DNA from: Heterostelium multicystogenum | Taxonomy: Eukaryota; Evosea; Eumycetozoa; Acytosteliales; Acytosteliaceae | Reading direction: 5' to 3' | Length of the DNA stretch: 64,000 nt | NCBI GenBank assembly: GCA_003667245.1 | Contig: RCNN01000033.1 | Coordinates: forward strand, 1-64,000 | Shown here: in pieces, positions 1 through 10,660 of the stretch | How the letters are laid out: each line of letters begins with the position of its first letter | How positions within the stretch are numbered: the first letter of the stretch is position 1 | Notes under the pieces: generated by a model | The model's database searches: none | Seen by the model: the letters and a program-made list of their open reading frames with translations, nothing else | Told to the model about the DNA's origin: nothing | Position numbers and translations under genes: made by a program

Positions 1-1
1 T

Positions 2-112
2 TTCTATCAATATGATATCAGAGCTAAATTGAGATTTTCATCTGGTCACACCGGCTTAGTGAATGGTCCAGGTGCATTGGATCTTCATTATGCCTTTTGT
101 AATATCGAATAA
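2..112 (+). CDS. C-terminal end of an unidentified protein (5' truncated by window)
   Basis: An open frame enters from the window edge and runs 36 codons to a TAA at 110-112. The reading ends in LDLHYAFCNIE, and exon-like base composition gives way to AT-rich DNA directly after the stop. The fragment contains a Gly-rich stretch (SSGHTGLVNGPGALDL) but is too short to assign to a family. It could be the last exon of a larger gene on the + strand. I do not recognise it. Confidence 0.5.
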   Translation, partial: FYQYDIRAKLRFSSGHTGLVNGPGALDLHYAFCNIE

Positions 113-840
113 ATTAGTTTAGTACTTCCTCTGAAAAAAAATTGATCGTTTTTTAATAATGAATTTCAGTGTAATGGAAGATTTGAGTATATATTCAAGA
201 AATCATTTCTTCTTTATTCAGTCAAATATTTTATCTATATTTCTAGAAAGTATGTGGTTTTTGGTTCATTGCTCTTTTGTTCACAAAGTGAATTATCATT
301 TCATAGCTAAAAAATAATTTAGCCAGGAAGTTGAATTTGATGTAAAATTCAATGATACTATTTTCAACCTATTTTGTTTTTTGTCATGCACCACTTAAGT
401 ATAGTCTTTCGATATGCAAAGGTGGTGGCTACTTTAAATTTTCATCCTGTGTGTTTTTGAAATGAATTCTTATTTGTTTGTTAGAAATAAAACTGGGAAC
501 AATATTTTATTCCATTCTAAATAATTACCACACCCCAAAATTTATCAAATTTATTTTTTTAAAAATCAAGCACACCCCCACACACAATTCAGATTATTAT
601 TTATATTTTATTGACAAGCATACCCAATCTTTTATTTGCAAATATAATATTTATATAATAGTAGTATTATTATTATAGTTAGTTAGTTATCTTATTAATA
701 TCAAGGTTTAATTAATTATTATCATTATCATTATTATTACTATTACTATTAAATGATAGAATAAGATAACCTTATTACAATAGTTTACTTTCAAAAATAT
801 ATATATTGGTTCTTTCATTTCTATTCATTAGTTGTATTAT
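113..840. other. Intergenic, AT-rich
   Basis: Downstream of the partial gene. It holds long A and T runs and short stop-interrupted frames, with (ATT)n-like stretches near 720-750. No conserved coding signal or RNA gene was seen. The 3' part presumably carries the promoter of the TBC gene. Confidence 0.5.
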
Positions 841-2660
841 AATAGCATCAAAACAAACAAATATACAAACAATACTACCAACATTAAGGAAGATAATAAA
901 GTAAAGAGCAACACTGTTGTTGTGTTGCTGAACACAAATGAATAGAGATTAACAACAACACTGGTAGTACTAATAGTATGAGTAGTAGCAATACTATTGT
1001 TTGCAAATACTATTGTAAAATTGAATGAAAATACCTTTGGTGGTAGTGGTGGAAGTGATAATACTAGTAGCAGCAATATGGATATACTGAAAAGATCATC
1101 ATCATCATCGCATCGTTGATGATGTGGATGTAACTACTTCGTCAACATCCCATCTGAATGAAAGCAATGATAGTAATATCAGTAGCAGTAGCAGCAGTAG
1201 TATTGGAACCACCACCGCACTTGAACAGCAAATGGTCAACAAGATAAAGATCGACAGAATCAGTATCTAAAGAGGAGGACGTATCAGAATGCACCAGCAA
1301 TCTTGAAAACCTCAATCTCAGTAGTAATAATACAGCCACAACGGCAACACCAATAAATGAAACTAGTAGTACCACCAATGGATGTGGTGAGCAGCAACAA
1401 ACCTATCTAACTAATGTACAAATATTTCAAAGATCACCTATATTTGCCAAACTAAAGTAAGAATTTACAATCGTATATAGATGTTGAATGAACAGATCAC
1501 TTATTTTAAATACAATACTAGACCTCCACCTATGAAAGATTATGTCAATAACATTTCCGAAATTAGAAAAGATAACTCCGCTTGAAATGGAATGGATGGA
1601 ACAGGTGATGATTTGGAATACAGCACAACGTGATTGTAGAAGACTATGTAGACTTGGTATCCCACCTAGACTTCGTGGCTTCATTTGGAGACTGTGCTCT
1701 GGCGCAGTCGAGTTGGAAAAGAAAAATATTGGAGTTTACCATTATTTTCTAACTAAACAATCCGACGAATACGAATACAAAATATCAAAAGACATTGCAA
1801 GAACATTTCCAAAAGTTGAACAATTCTCAAGAGAACAAAGGTATGTATATGATTTAGAAAATGAAACAATACAATAATTTAACACCTATTCTCCATCTTT
1901 TATTCATTATAGTCAAGTTGCTTTATTTAATATTCTAAAAGCATATTCCGTTATGGATCCTGAGATTGGCTATACTCAAGGTATGAGTTTTATAGCAGCC
2001 AGTCCTTTTATCTGTTATGGAATGAAATTGTAAGAACAACCAACAAACATTCTAATAGAAGTAATTTATTAATACCAATTTATCATCTACGTGCTTAGGA
2101 ATCATTTTGGACATTTTCAGGAATATTAAAAAAATTATAAGCTATCGACCTTATACTCGAATGATTTGACTCTTTTGAAGAAATATCTCTATGTCATTGA
2201 TAGACTAATCGAGCTTCTATTGCCTAAACTGTTTTCACATCTCAAGGAATTGGAGTGACACCTGTACTATTTGCTAGCGAATGGATATCAACTTTGTTCA
2301 CCTACAATTTCAATCTAGAGATCAGTGTTAGATTCTGGGATGTTTTTTTTGTAACTGGTAGATTCTATTTACATCGATTAGTATTGGCCATTCTTATGAT
2401 ATACGAACGACAGCTATTGCAATTCGATTTCGAGGGTGCTGTTGAATTTCTTAAAAAAGTTGGAACCACTTTGAATCCAGATCATACAATTCAAGTTGCT
2501 GATTTCTATCCAAATATCAAAGTATGTCACACCAAAACTAATATCGTCATCATGCAATCAATCATTATTAACAATAATATTATTCAATAATAGTGTTAAA
2601 ATAGTAGAATTGGAAGAAGAATATGATCATCCTGAATGTAGACCAAGTGATTATTTCTAA
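841..2660 (+). CDS. TBC-domain Rab GTPase-activating protein
   Basis: TBC (Tre-2/Bub2/Cdc16) proteins stimulate GTP hydrolysis by Rab GTPases in membrane traffic. A low-complexity Ser/Asn/Thr-rich N-terminus (about 841-1440) precedes a TBC domain from about 1580. The entry motif [13 protein letters not shown], the arginine-finger motif [10 protein letters not shown] and the glutamine-finger motif [10 protein letters not shown] are all present, so the dual-finger catalytic apparatus looks intact. Introns with GT..AG ends fall at about 1458, 1840-1913, 2030-2099 and 2522-2593. The reading frame changes at about 1255, 1580 and 2135 (in an A7 run, after FSGILKKL), with conserved sequence ([23 protein letters not shown]) resuming in another frame. 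The last exon reads [13 protein letters not shown] and then stops. The exact start codon is not resolved. The TBC call is firm; the Rab partner is unknown. Confidence 0.8.
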
Positions 2661-2862
2661 ACACAGATCTTTTCTATTTTGTTTCCTTGTTTGTAATATT
2701 TGTAATTAATTTCAATAACTCCACTCCCCAACTCCCCTTTTGTTTATACAACAATCCATTCATTATTATAATCCTAAAGCATTTTTATTGATGCTAAAGT
2801 CATGTTAATTTTCCTTCAACAATAAAATTAACAAACCAATAGATAGTATTAATTTATATTAT

Positions 2863-4351
2863 TTATTGAGATTTAGCATTATATGGTATCGTTAAACATT
2901 TAATCTTTAAATAAGAACAAAGTTGTTGAATGGTTTCCATTACAAAAATACTGTAGATAATAAAGCTACAAATTGCAAATGCATATAATAATGTTGATTC
3001 ATCTAAAATTGGCCTAGAATCAAATTACATTGGAGTTAGAATCACAATATGTCATGACAATCCAAAGAGTCGTTACTTACTTTTCCATAAAATAGCTGGA
3101 AATAGAGATTAAAGTTGAAATTATAAGTGGATATAATGGGATTTGGAATATATTATATTTAATATGGCACATATGTGATAGAATTAAACGACTTCTGTAA
3201 ATTGATTAGATTAGTCATTTCAAGATAGTTATCTGAATGTTTCAATCAACTTACAACTAATTCACCGAATAAAATACCAATTGACAATTGTACAGTTCTT
3301 GGATTCTTCATCCAAATTGATTGTGATCCATACATTGAAGTTGAGGTGAAGTACCAAGCGAATGCACATCCAGTCATTGTCATCCAGACAAGAATATGCT
3401 TCAATGCTGGTGCTACTGGTTTTCCTTTTTGTCTGAGTGAACGAACGACGTTTCTTATGTTGACAATCACGGTTATGATTGTTGGAATTGATAAGGATAA
3501 TACTACGATGAAGTTGAACTTGGAGTTCAACAAAAAGTTGGGAAGGAGACGTGAAAATAGTAGAGTGTTCACCCAACACTGACGAAGAGGAGTAGTCCAC
3601 ATTGATGCACCAAACAAGCCAGATGCACAAGAACATCAAACTGATGATGACAATACCTTCGTCGGGACCATTGATTTTACCAAGATGCAAGGTTCCAGTG
3701 TGATACTCCTCCCATGTAGCCATCCAGAATGGTAGCAAAGCAGTGACAAACAATTGGAAAACAGAAAGGAATCCATTTCCATAGCATGCAATACTAGCGG
3801 CTGTCAATGATTGAAGCTACAATTAACTAATGTTAATAACAATGTAGAGTCTATATCCTGTTTGCCGACTCGTGTACTAACATACGGTACAAACAATAGA
3901 ATCACATCCATGATCAAATAGCTGTCCCATGGTGAACTTGTACCAGTACGTCTAGCTTGTCTACCATCTAGATTGTCCATTGTTTGATAGAAGAACAATG
4001 CTGCTGCACAAAATAAATAAACCCAAGTTGGCATAACACCATCAAAGATATGGCGAGTACCATGAAACTATAAAAAACGATACAATCACTGCAAAGGTAC
4101 CTGTTAATGTGATCTATGCAGCACAGTAAAGTGTTGTACCCTGATTAGTAATCATTCTAATACAGTAGAAATCGCAAAAAAGGCCTAATGCTAGAACTTA
4201 CAAGGTTAGGAGCTATCCATAGTGGAACCAACTTTATACACATATCCCAATATCTTCGCAATATCAATTTAGCAAGTATAGAATCATCTATGCCGGAATA
4301 TTTATGATTTCCAAGATTGTGTAATGCTTCATTCGAAAGTTTCAGAAACAT
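2863..4351 (-). CDS. CDP-alcohol phosphatidyltransferase (ethanolamine/choline phosphotransferase)
   Basis: Enzymes of this family transfer phosphoethanolamine or phosphocholine from the CDP-alcohol to diacylglycerol in the ER membrane (last step of the Kennedy pathway). The start at 4351 reads [20 protein letters not shown], the usual N-terminus of EPT/CPT proteins. The exon that follows reads [11 protein letters not shown], then [20 protein letters not shown]. The family signature DG-x2-AR-x8-G-x3-D-x3-D is present as DGRQARR, then GQLFDHGCD, but is read in two frames. Later exons encode several hydrophobic segments and end in a basic, membrane-proximal tail with stop at 2863-2865. There are about six exons; introns include 4201 to about 4107 and 3890 to about 3820. 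Frame breaks lie near 4055, 3938 and 3620. Substrate (ethanolamine or choline) cannot be told from sequence alone. Confidence 0.88.
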
Positions 4352-4983
4352 TTTATAAAGATCTTAGATCAGAGATATCTGTTTTAAATCTCTGAATAAT
4401 AATAATAATAAATAAAGAAACTAACTGAATAACAAAGTATTATTTTTACTTTAAATTTAAAAGTGATGATGTATGGATTTGTGTAGTTTGCTTAGTTTAT
4501 TTTTTGTTATTGGTGAGAGTCTGTTTGTTGTTAACACACAACTAAGTTGGGAAATCGCTTTCGACCGGTACTTTGCATTAATAGTTATTCTGTGCAAAAG
4601 TGAACTGAAAAGTTTTGACTTTTTTTAAATTTTTATTTTATTTAAACACATTTTTATCATTTTTGGAAATTTCATTTTTACTTTTAGAAGATATTTTTAT
4701 TTTACCTCAAACCACAAAACCAAACGGTGGAGTATCGGCTATTAAATCTAATGACTTTATCTGACATGTAAAAATAAATAAAAATATAATAGAATAATTC
4801 TTTTCTCTTGTCATTTCATTTTAAAATGATGTTCTTATCAAAAGTCGAATTCACTATCCTCATTACTATATAGGCATAAATCTTTGTTAACTGCGACGTA
4901 AATATGGTTGCATTTCACGAGAATTTGATAAAACTGTTTTATTCTAAGATCTTTACATATGCATATGCTGCTAATTTATTTGT
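4352..4983. other. Intergenic, AT-rich
   Basis: This separates the start of the phosphotransferase gene from the end of the EEP gene, both on the minus strand. It contains (AAT)n near 4393-4412 and several poly-A/T runs. It presumably holds the phosphotransferase promoter. I see nothing else. Confidence 0.5.
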
Positions 4984-6465
4984 TTAAGCTAATTCATTGA
5001 GATAGTGTATTAGCATTTCTCTGATTGAATCACGTTTTGGTGGAGAAACTCTCTTAGATTTGAGATAGTCCAAGAATGGCCGATACAAATCTATGTTATG
5101 TTCAAAGTGCATTCTGAAGAAATCTATTTTGTTGTGCCTCCAACGTTGATTGAATTCTTTAATCAAGTCCTCATCATCGCTGTCCGGACCAAATTTTACA
5201 GGATCTGCGTTGCTACTATCATCATATGTTTCTTCTTTCTTAGATTGTGGTTTCTTGCGCAACAAAAGTGGAGCTGGCTTGACCTTAGCCGGTATTGGTG
5301 GTCTTTTACGGTTCTCAAAATCCTGCCATCTTTTAACTGAATCTTTGTACAGATTATCAATATCTACAATATTTACAAGTTTGTTCTTTTCAAGGATTGT
5401 TAGGTTTGCTCTGACTGCATAATGATTGGCTTGGTCATAAACATCTTCTATAACAGAGACATTGGACTGAGCGATGGAGTTACAGCTGACAACAATGTGA
5501 TCAATACAGTGTCCGCCTTCAGTAGTGACAAGATCATTCTCATTTACAAATTCAATGGAGTGGTCATCGAAATCAAAGGTGCCTCTCCACCGAGCAATAT
5601 CATCTTGGTTGGCATTGAAATCTCCTCCAGCCACAACTGGGATTTGATTCTCCTTTAACAGCTTCATCAAATTCATAAAGACATAGAGTGTTTCATCCAT
5701 TTCATGCTTATTAGAGGATTTTCTATAACGATCATAACATTTAATTAGTTTCCATTTTTGGTTAAGGTTGTATAATATTATAGAAATACCTACGGTAAAT
5801 GCATATTGATAAGTACAAAATGGAAGTTATTTTTCTTTCATTTTCATTAGAACTACTTGAAATCTATACATGGTTTGAATGCTTGAAACGTATTTAAAGT
5901 AATCAGTGTTGTAGAAGATCCACAGCTCTTTAGCCTTCCTCTGATTGAATTGCATTATCCCTGGGTGTGGATTGTTGATGATGGATTCGTAGAGTGGATT
6001 GTTAAATCCACCGCCCATCTCTTGCAGCATCAGTATATTCGGGAACTTGAAATCAAAGTTGTACTTTGAGGATTCCGACTCCTTGACGAGTAGACTCAAA
6101 AGACTTCGTTGTGGATATCCGCATTTGCCACCTTCAACACCGGTGTTGTAGATAGTAACAATGATTGAGGGTTGCTTTTTCTTAATGGCGCCAATTGCCC
6201 TCTTAATAGTAGAATCAGCAGCTATGTGACTATCACCCTTAAGATTGCTTTCGTAATCATTTATTATGAGAGTGGTTGGTAACAACTTTAAACCATCGTT
6301 ATTAACTATTTTAGTTGTCAATCTTGTTGTTAGTTCCACAGGTGATACCTGTTGCTTGGTAGTGGTGGTGGTAGTAGTAGTATTGGTTGATTTATCATCC
6401 TCTTTATCTTTTGTTCTTAACAAAGGATTGTGTGCTTTGTTAGGAACTTTAGTTTGCATTGGCAA
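4984..6465 (-). CDS. Endonuclease/exonuclease/phosphatase (EEP)-fold protein
   Basis: Two exons (6465 to about 5765, then about 5718 to 4984) encode an EEP-superfamily protein. The metal-binding and catalytic signature residues can be followed in order: Glu in MLQEMGGG, His in VLINMHLP, Asp/Asn in AGGDFNAN, and the terminal Asp-His in HCIDHIVVS. The N-terminus carries a Thr homopolymer (about 6355-6385), and a charged C-terminal extension of about 110 residues follows the domain (KPAPLLLRKKPQSKKEE and beyond). One frame break lies in an A-run near 5832, just before NNFHFVLINMHLP; the intron then runs from 5783 with a GT..AG boundary. Family members include DNases, phosphatases and deadenylases. 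The substrate here is unknown, and there is no signal peptide, so it is probably intracellular. Confidence 0.75.
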
Positions 6466-7318
6466 TGAAAAGACAAATAGTAAAAATAAAAACTATTGAA
6501 ATTAAAATAATGAGTATGGAATGGAAAAAAAAAACAATTTATATTAAATTGTTATTAGGAAATTAATGCACAATTAAATTAAATAAATATAATTGTTGTT
6601 GTAAATGTTGTATTGGTGGTGATTATCACCCTGATCATCCAAATATATATATCTTCACTGCTCATCCTTTTTAAAAAAGAATATAAAATTCTATCAAATC
6701 AATTCCCACATCCTGTTCAAGTTTAAAAAAAAGAGATAATGATCAGGTATAACAATATTAATGTACTCAAATAATGAATCCAAAAATGATGGATCTTACA
6801 AATCAAACCATTCCATATAGAATAGTATAGTTTGGAATTTAATTTGTTGATAAGATTATTATTACAAATTATTAGAATATTGATTTTTGAATCAACCATA
6901 AAGAGAACTTAGTGAGTAATAAAAGACTGAATCATCCAATTGAGGTATATTATTGGGTTTTGACTATGATCAAATATCTCTAGAGTTGAATTGTAATTAT
7001 TAATAACCAAATTTTTATCAATATCATTTAATTACCCTCAGATACTTTTTGTCTTTTCCCAGAGAAATAGAACTGTAATATAATGTAAATCTACTATTAA
7101 ATTTGTCTTTAGTTCCATACTGTTGTAAGACCCTACTATATTGTTATTGTTTTTTTAAGGAATTCCGACTTGAAATTCTATAAGACTAAATATAACAAGA
7201 TTCCTTTAATACGATCAATCGACTTAATTGAATTGAAAGCAGACAATCAATTCAAATTAACAAAATTATTGAATGAGCACATTAAGTTATATATAGATCG
7301 TTTATTATCCTGAGGATT
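6466..7318. other. Intergenic, AT-rich
   Basis: This lies between the EEP gene start and the 3' end of the YdeI-like gene. It is low in G+C with many short A/T runs, and all six frames are interrupted by stops. No RNA gene or repeat was recognised. Confidence 0.5.
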
Positions 7319-8146
7319 TCATGAAGAGGAAGAAGATGATTCGTAATCGGACTCTGATGACTCCTCTTCTGATGATTCTTCTTTCTTTCGTTTACTGCTT
7401 TTCTTCTGTTTAGATTGTGTTTCTCCTGTTGATTGAGAGGCTTGAATCGGTCCCATCGCTGTTGTTGTAAAGATGCTTCCAAAAGTTGGTTGAATCGTTG
7501 TTCTCTGGTTTCTTCGCGCACTGCATTCATGATATATCGACTGGTCACTTTTTGATAGTATTCCGTTTGTTCAATGTAAAACTTGTATGCTTCCTTTGCT
7601 TTTTTGAATCTGGCAAGCAGCGCCGGTGACAACTTCTTATTTTCTTTTTCATAGGCTTCTTTGGCGGTTGCAACCTTGCGTTTTGCATATGCTTCAAGTC
7701 CGGCTGGCCTCATCCTGTTTTGCTGTATCAGCACTTCAACCTTGTTGATATTGACAAAGCTCCAGTTGCTGGTGGGCAGTCGTGGAGTGTATCTATTGCA
7801 GTAGCTCTCGTCGTCGAGACCGCGTCTGACACCGTCGATCCAGCCAAAGCAAAGCATCTCATCGAGGACCTCCACGTAGTTGATCGACTTCTTGCCCGAG
7901 TTCTTCTTGTAGAAACATATATACAACTCCTTCGCTGTTTTATGATTTACCTCCAGCCACTCTCGTAGATCTTCAGCTCGATAAAAGTGTCTGTAAAATT
8001 GTATCGCCCACCACTTTTCTAACCATATTTCCGATGCGAGCTTCTTCAGTGGCGTCCGCTGACAATGTCAGTGCACCTGTCGAGTTGCCATCGTCAATCT
8101 CAACTTTTTGCTTTTTGTTGCTCTTTGTAGTGCTTGCTTTGCTCAT
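7319..8146 (-). CDS. YdeI/OmdA-family (bacteriocin-protection-like) protein
   Basis: The core reads FYRAEDLREWLEVNHKTAKEL, then CFYKKNSGKKS, LDEMLCFGWIDGVRRGLDD and RYTPRLPTSNWSFVN, which is the conserved order of the bacterial YdeI/OmdA family (FGWIDG and TPR..S.WS motifs). Members are mostly bacterial; biochemical function is poorly known, although some confer protection against bacteriocins. The chosen start at 8146 (MSKASTTKSNKKQK) gives a Lys/Ser-rich nuclear-type leader. An upstream in-frame ATG at 8350 would add a longer N-terminus (MFSRFTSVFNI and beyond) that could act as a mitochondrial leader. Frame breaks lie near 8025-7990 and 7430. After the second one the protein ends in an acidic/Ser tail (ESSEEESSESDYESSSSSS) with stop at 7319-7321. 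The bacterial-type domain in a eukaryotic gene suggests old lateral transfer. Confidence 0.7.
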
Positions 8147-8658
8147 TATATAATAATTAATAGATTGTGTACAATAGTAATAATAGGAATGTGGAATGAT
8201 ATTGGTAGTGTGAATCAAGTTCAAGTTGTGGGTAAGCCAATTCGTATGATTGCTTTGCCAATCAAAGTTGTAGTGTCGAAAAGATTTAGTGATTAAATTT
8301 GGATTATACTTTAAATGAATATTAAATACTGATGTAAATCTACTGAACATTTAGTGATTTCGTATAAGTACCTAAAATGTTAATTTATCTGATGATCATG
8401 GGACACTTCTATAAATAAATGACATTTTTACATATATTTGCAAAATTCCAGGAAAAGTAAACTTTGCCACATTGTAACCACATCAATCATACATTTATTA
8501 TAAGAAAAACATTGTTTAGTCAATGATCTGATTTTGGAGTATATCTTAATCCTTCACACGACTCGAGTGGCCTAATCCCATATCAAGTATTCCCTATCCA
8601 AACCCAGTGTTTGTTTCTAAAGAGACTAACCTGTGGAGATTGATTAAGTTATATATGT
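8147..8658. other. Intergenic / possible 5' extension
   Basis: From 8147 to 8350 the frame upstream of the YdeI-like start stays open but is AT-rich and looks like 5' UTR. The rest, to 8658, is AT-rich spacer with no coding signal. Confidence 0.4.
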
Positions 8659-9841
8659 TTATTTACAGTAATTAAAGTGTATTAGGGTTTGATCAGAAGC
8701 TACTGGCTCGGTGCGATCTACAGAGATATCAATGAAGCTGCTGTCGAGTGTTTGACTGGTTTCAATCGTTCTCTGTGAAGCTTGTCTACCGGAGTTTGTG
8801 AGTGAAATATCGTTGGATGATGTAGAGTTGTTTTCAATAATTTCAGGGAATCCAAATAGTATTCTAATTCTTGTACACAAGTAGGATCTTCCCAAAATGA
8901 TTGACACACAATAGACATTGATGTTCTCTGCAATAAAGATACCAATGTTTAGCCAATCCTGTGGAGGCTTCTCAATGCCGATGGTCAAATACAAAATGTT
9001 CAAAATTCCAATAAGCGTACCCAATGTTGTGGTCAAGCCTAGAATACCTTTGATTTTCTTTTTCAAAACGTCATCCATCGAACGCTTTTCATTTAGCTTT
9101 ATAAGAAATCTGCAATCCAAAATATCCTAGTGATCCAGCCAAAACTCCTACATTTACCAAAAAGTATATTCTGGTGAACCCATATATATTTCTAGTTAGT
9201 TATTGAGCGTAGCATTTGGCTTACTTCGTTATAAGACTTACCTCCAAACAGCGTCCCAAAATTTCGGATTCAAGTCCTCTGAAAGAAGAACCGATTGTAA
9301 AATGACGAATACAGTATAGAATAGCAGAGAGACAGCCAATATTTGAATATACTATAGTATCTATAACTTTAACTCTCTGCAATGGTAGATGGTCATCTTT
9401 GGCATAGAACACTACAGCAAGCTTGATCCACAGTAGGCTGATGAAGAAATATTCGATGCACATAAACTGAACTGCAAAACTATAAAATGCCATACTGGCG
9501 CGGGTCTTGGTGAATTGCATCCGAATCATAATGATAAGCAGTGAATCCCGAAACTATTCTTACTATAGAAATGAATGTTAAAGTTAATTTCCGAGATCGG
9601 TCTTTTTTAGATTGATGAACGACGAGTCGTATGAAATCATACATATTAATGCAATTACCATCGCACAAAACACCAAGAATGGAATGGATTTCAAATATAC
9701 TTTTTTGAATGTAATATGCTTTGATTTACTCAAAGATATCTCAGCATAGACATTTGGTATCACCAGAAAAAATAAGGTCGGAATATAAAATATGGATTCT
9801 CCAAACAGCATCCATGTTCCTCTTTGTAAGTCTGCTGTCAT
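8659..9841 (-). CDS. Multi-pass membrane protein, dictyostelid type, unknown function
   Basis: Successive hydrophobic segments appear on the minus strand: GESIFYIPTLFFLVIPNVYA, IPFLVFCAMVIALICMISY, FAVQFMCIEYFFISLLWIKL, IYFLVNVGVLAGSLGYFGL, ILGLTTTLGTLIGILNILYL and INVYCVSIILG. Together with further weaker segments this gives about seven membrane spans. The C-terminus (from about 8860) is a hydrophilic, Ser/Thr-rich cytosolic tail (SSNDISLTNSGRQASQRT). One intron is clear at about 9240-9191. Frame breaks lie near 9605 (A6 run), 9520 and 9085. The layout resembles the seven-span gene at 42856-43985, which may be a distant paralogue, but I cannot name a family with confidence. Confidence 0.6.
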
Positions 9842-10660
9842 TATTATCTAATTATAAGTATGTGTTCTCAAGTATTATGACTAATTTCGTTTATATATAT
9901 AATTGTAGAATTTGTTTGAAGAGAAGGGTATATATTTATCAAATGAGGAGAAAGGGGAATATTCGTAATGTCATGTTGTTTAGTTGATTTTGTTTTGGGG
10001 GGGATGATTCTGTTGTCACTGCTTTCTAGATTCATTATATTCCAAGCCCCTTTAAGTTTGGTTTGTGGTGATCAAGAAAAGAATAGTTGAGTTGTTAGTT
10101 TATTTTTAGTCAAACATAATAAATGCTCAGCATTCAGGTGCTTGCCTTGATTTATTCTACTGTTATGACGAAACCACGACCATCTTTCGAATAAACCACT
10201 TATTCTTTATTTTATTATTTATTTAAGAACATGGTTGATTAGAATAATATTTTTGATGTTTTTTTATCATGATCATCCAACTTAACAACAATGGAAGTGG
10301 ATCTGTCCCTTATATGGATGTGATTGTTGATTTACAAGTTGATCCACCACACATCCACCACAAAAAAAAACTGTTTACTGTCTTAAGTCTTGGACCAGAC
10401 CCCCCATTGCCAATAAAAATCTTTAAAAATCATAAAAATCCAAATTAAAACAATCAATCAGATCCAAAAAGAAGTGCCACCTTGAATACCAGAAGCAATA
10501 AGCATTTATTTAAGCAACTGGAAAAAATAGAAAATTAAGTATTCGACTCGCCTACTTTCTGTATCTGTTAAAAGATTACTTTATGAACTCCCAGAAGAAC
10601 ACTCGGTTACCGGAATCAAACATTGATGTTACATTTTAATTGAATTTGAATGTATGGTCT
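9842..10660. other. Intergenic, AT-rich with G and C homopolymers
   Basis: Spacer between two minus-strand genes. A G7 run at about 9997-10003 and a C6 run near 10396 stand out in otherwise A/T-dominated DNA. No coding or RNA feature was recognised. Confidence 0.45.

Noticed and set aside
837..1378. Minus-strand hydrophobic frames that look like membrane segments
   Set aside because: They are the reverse complement of an Asn/Ser-rich (AAT, AGT) stretch on the + strand that belongs to the TBC gene; Val/Leu/Tyr-rich shadows are expected.
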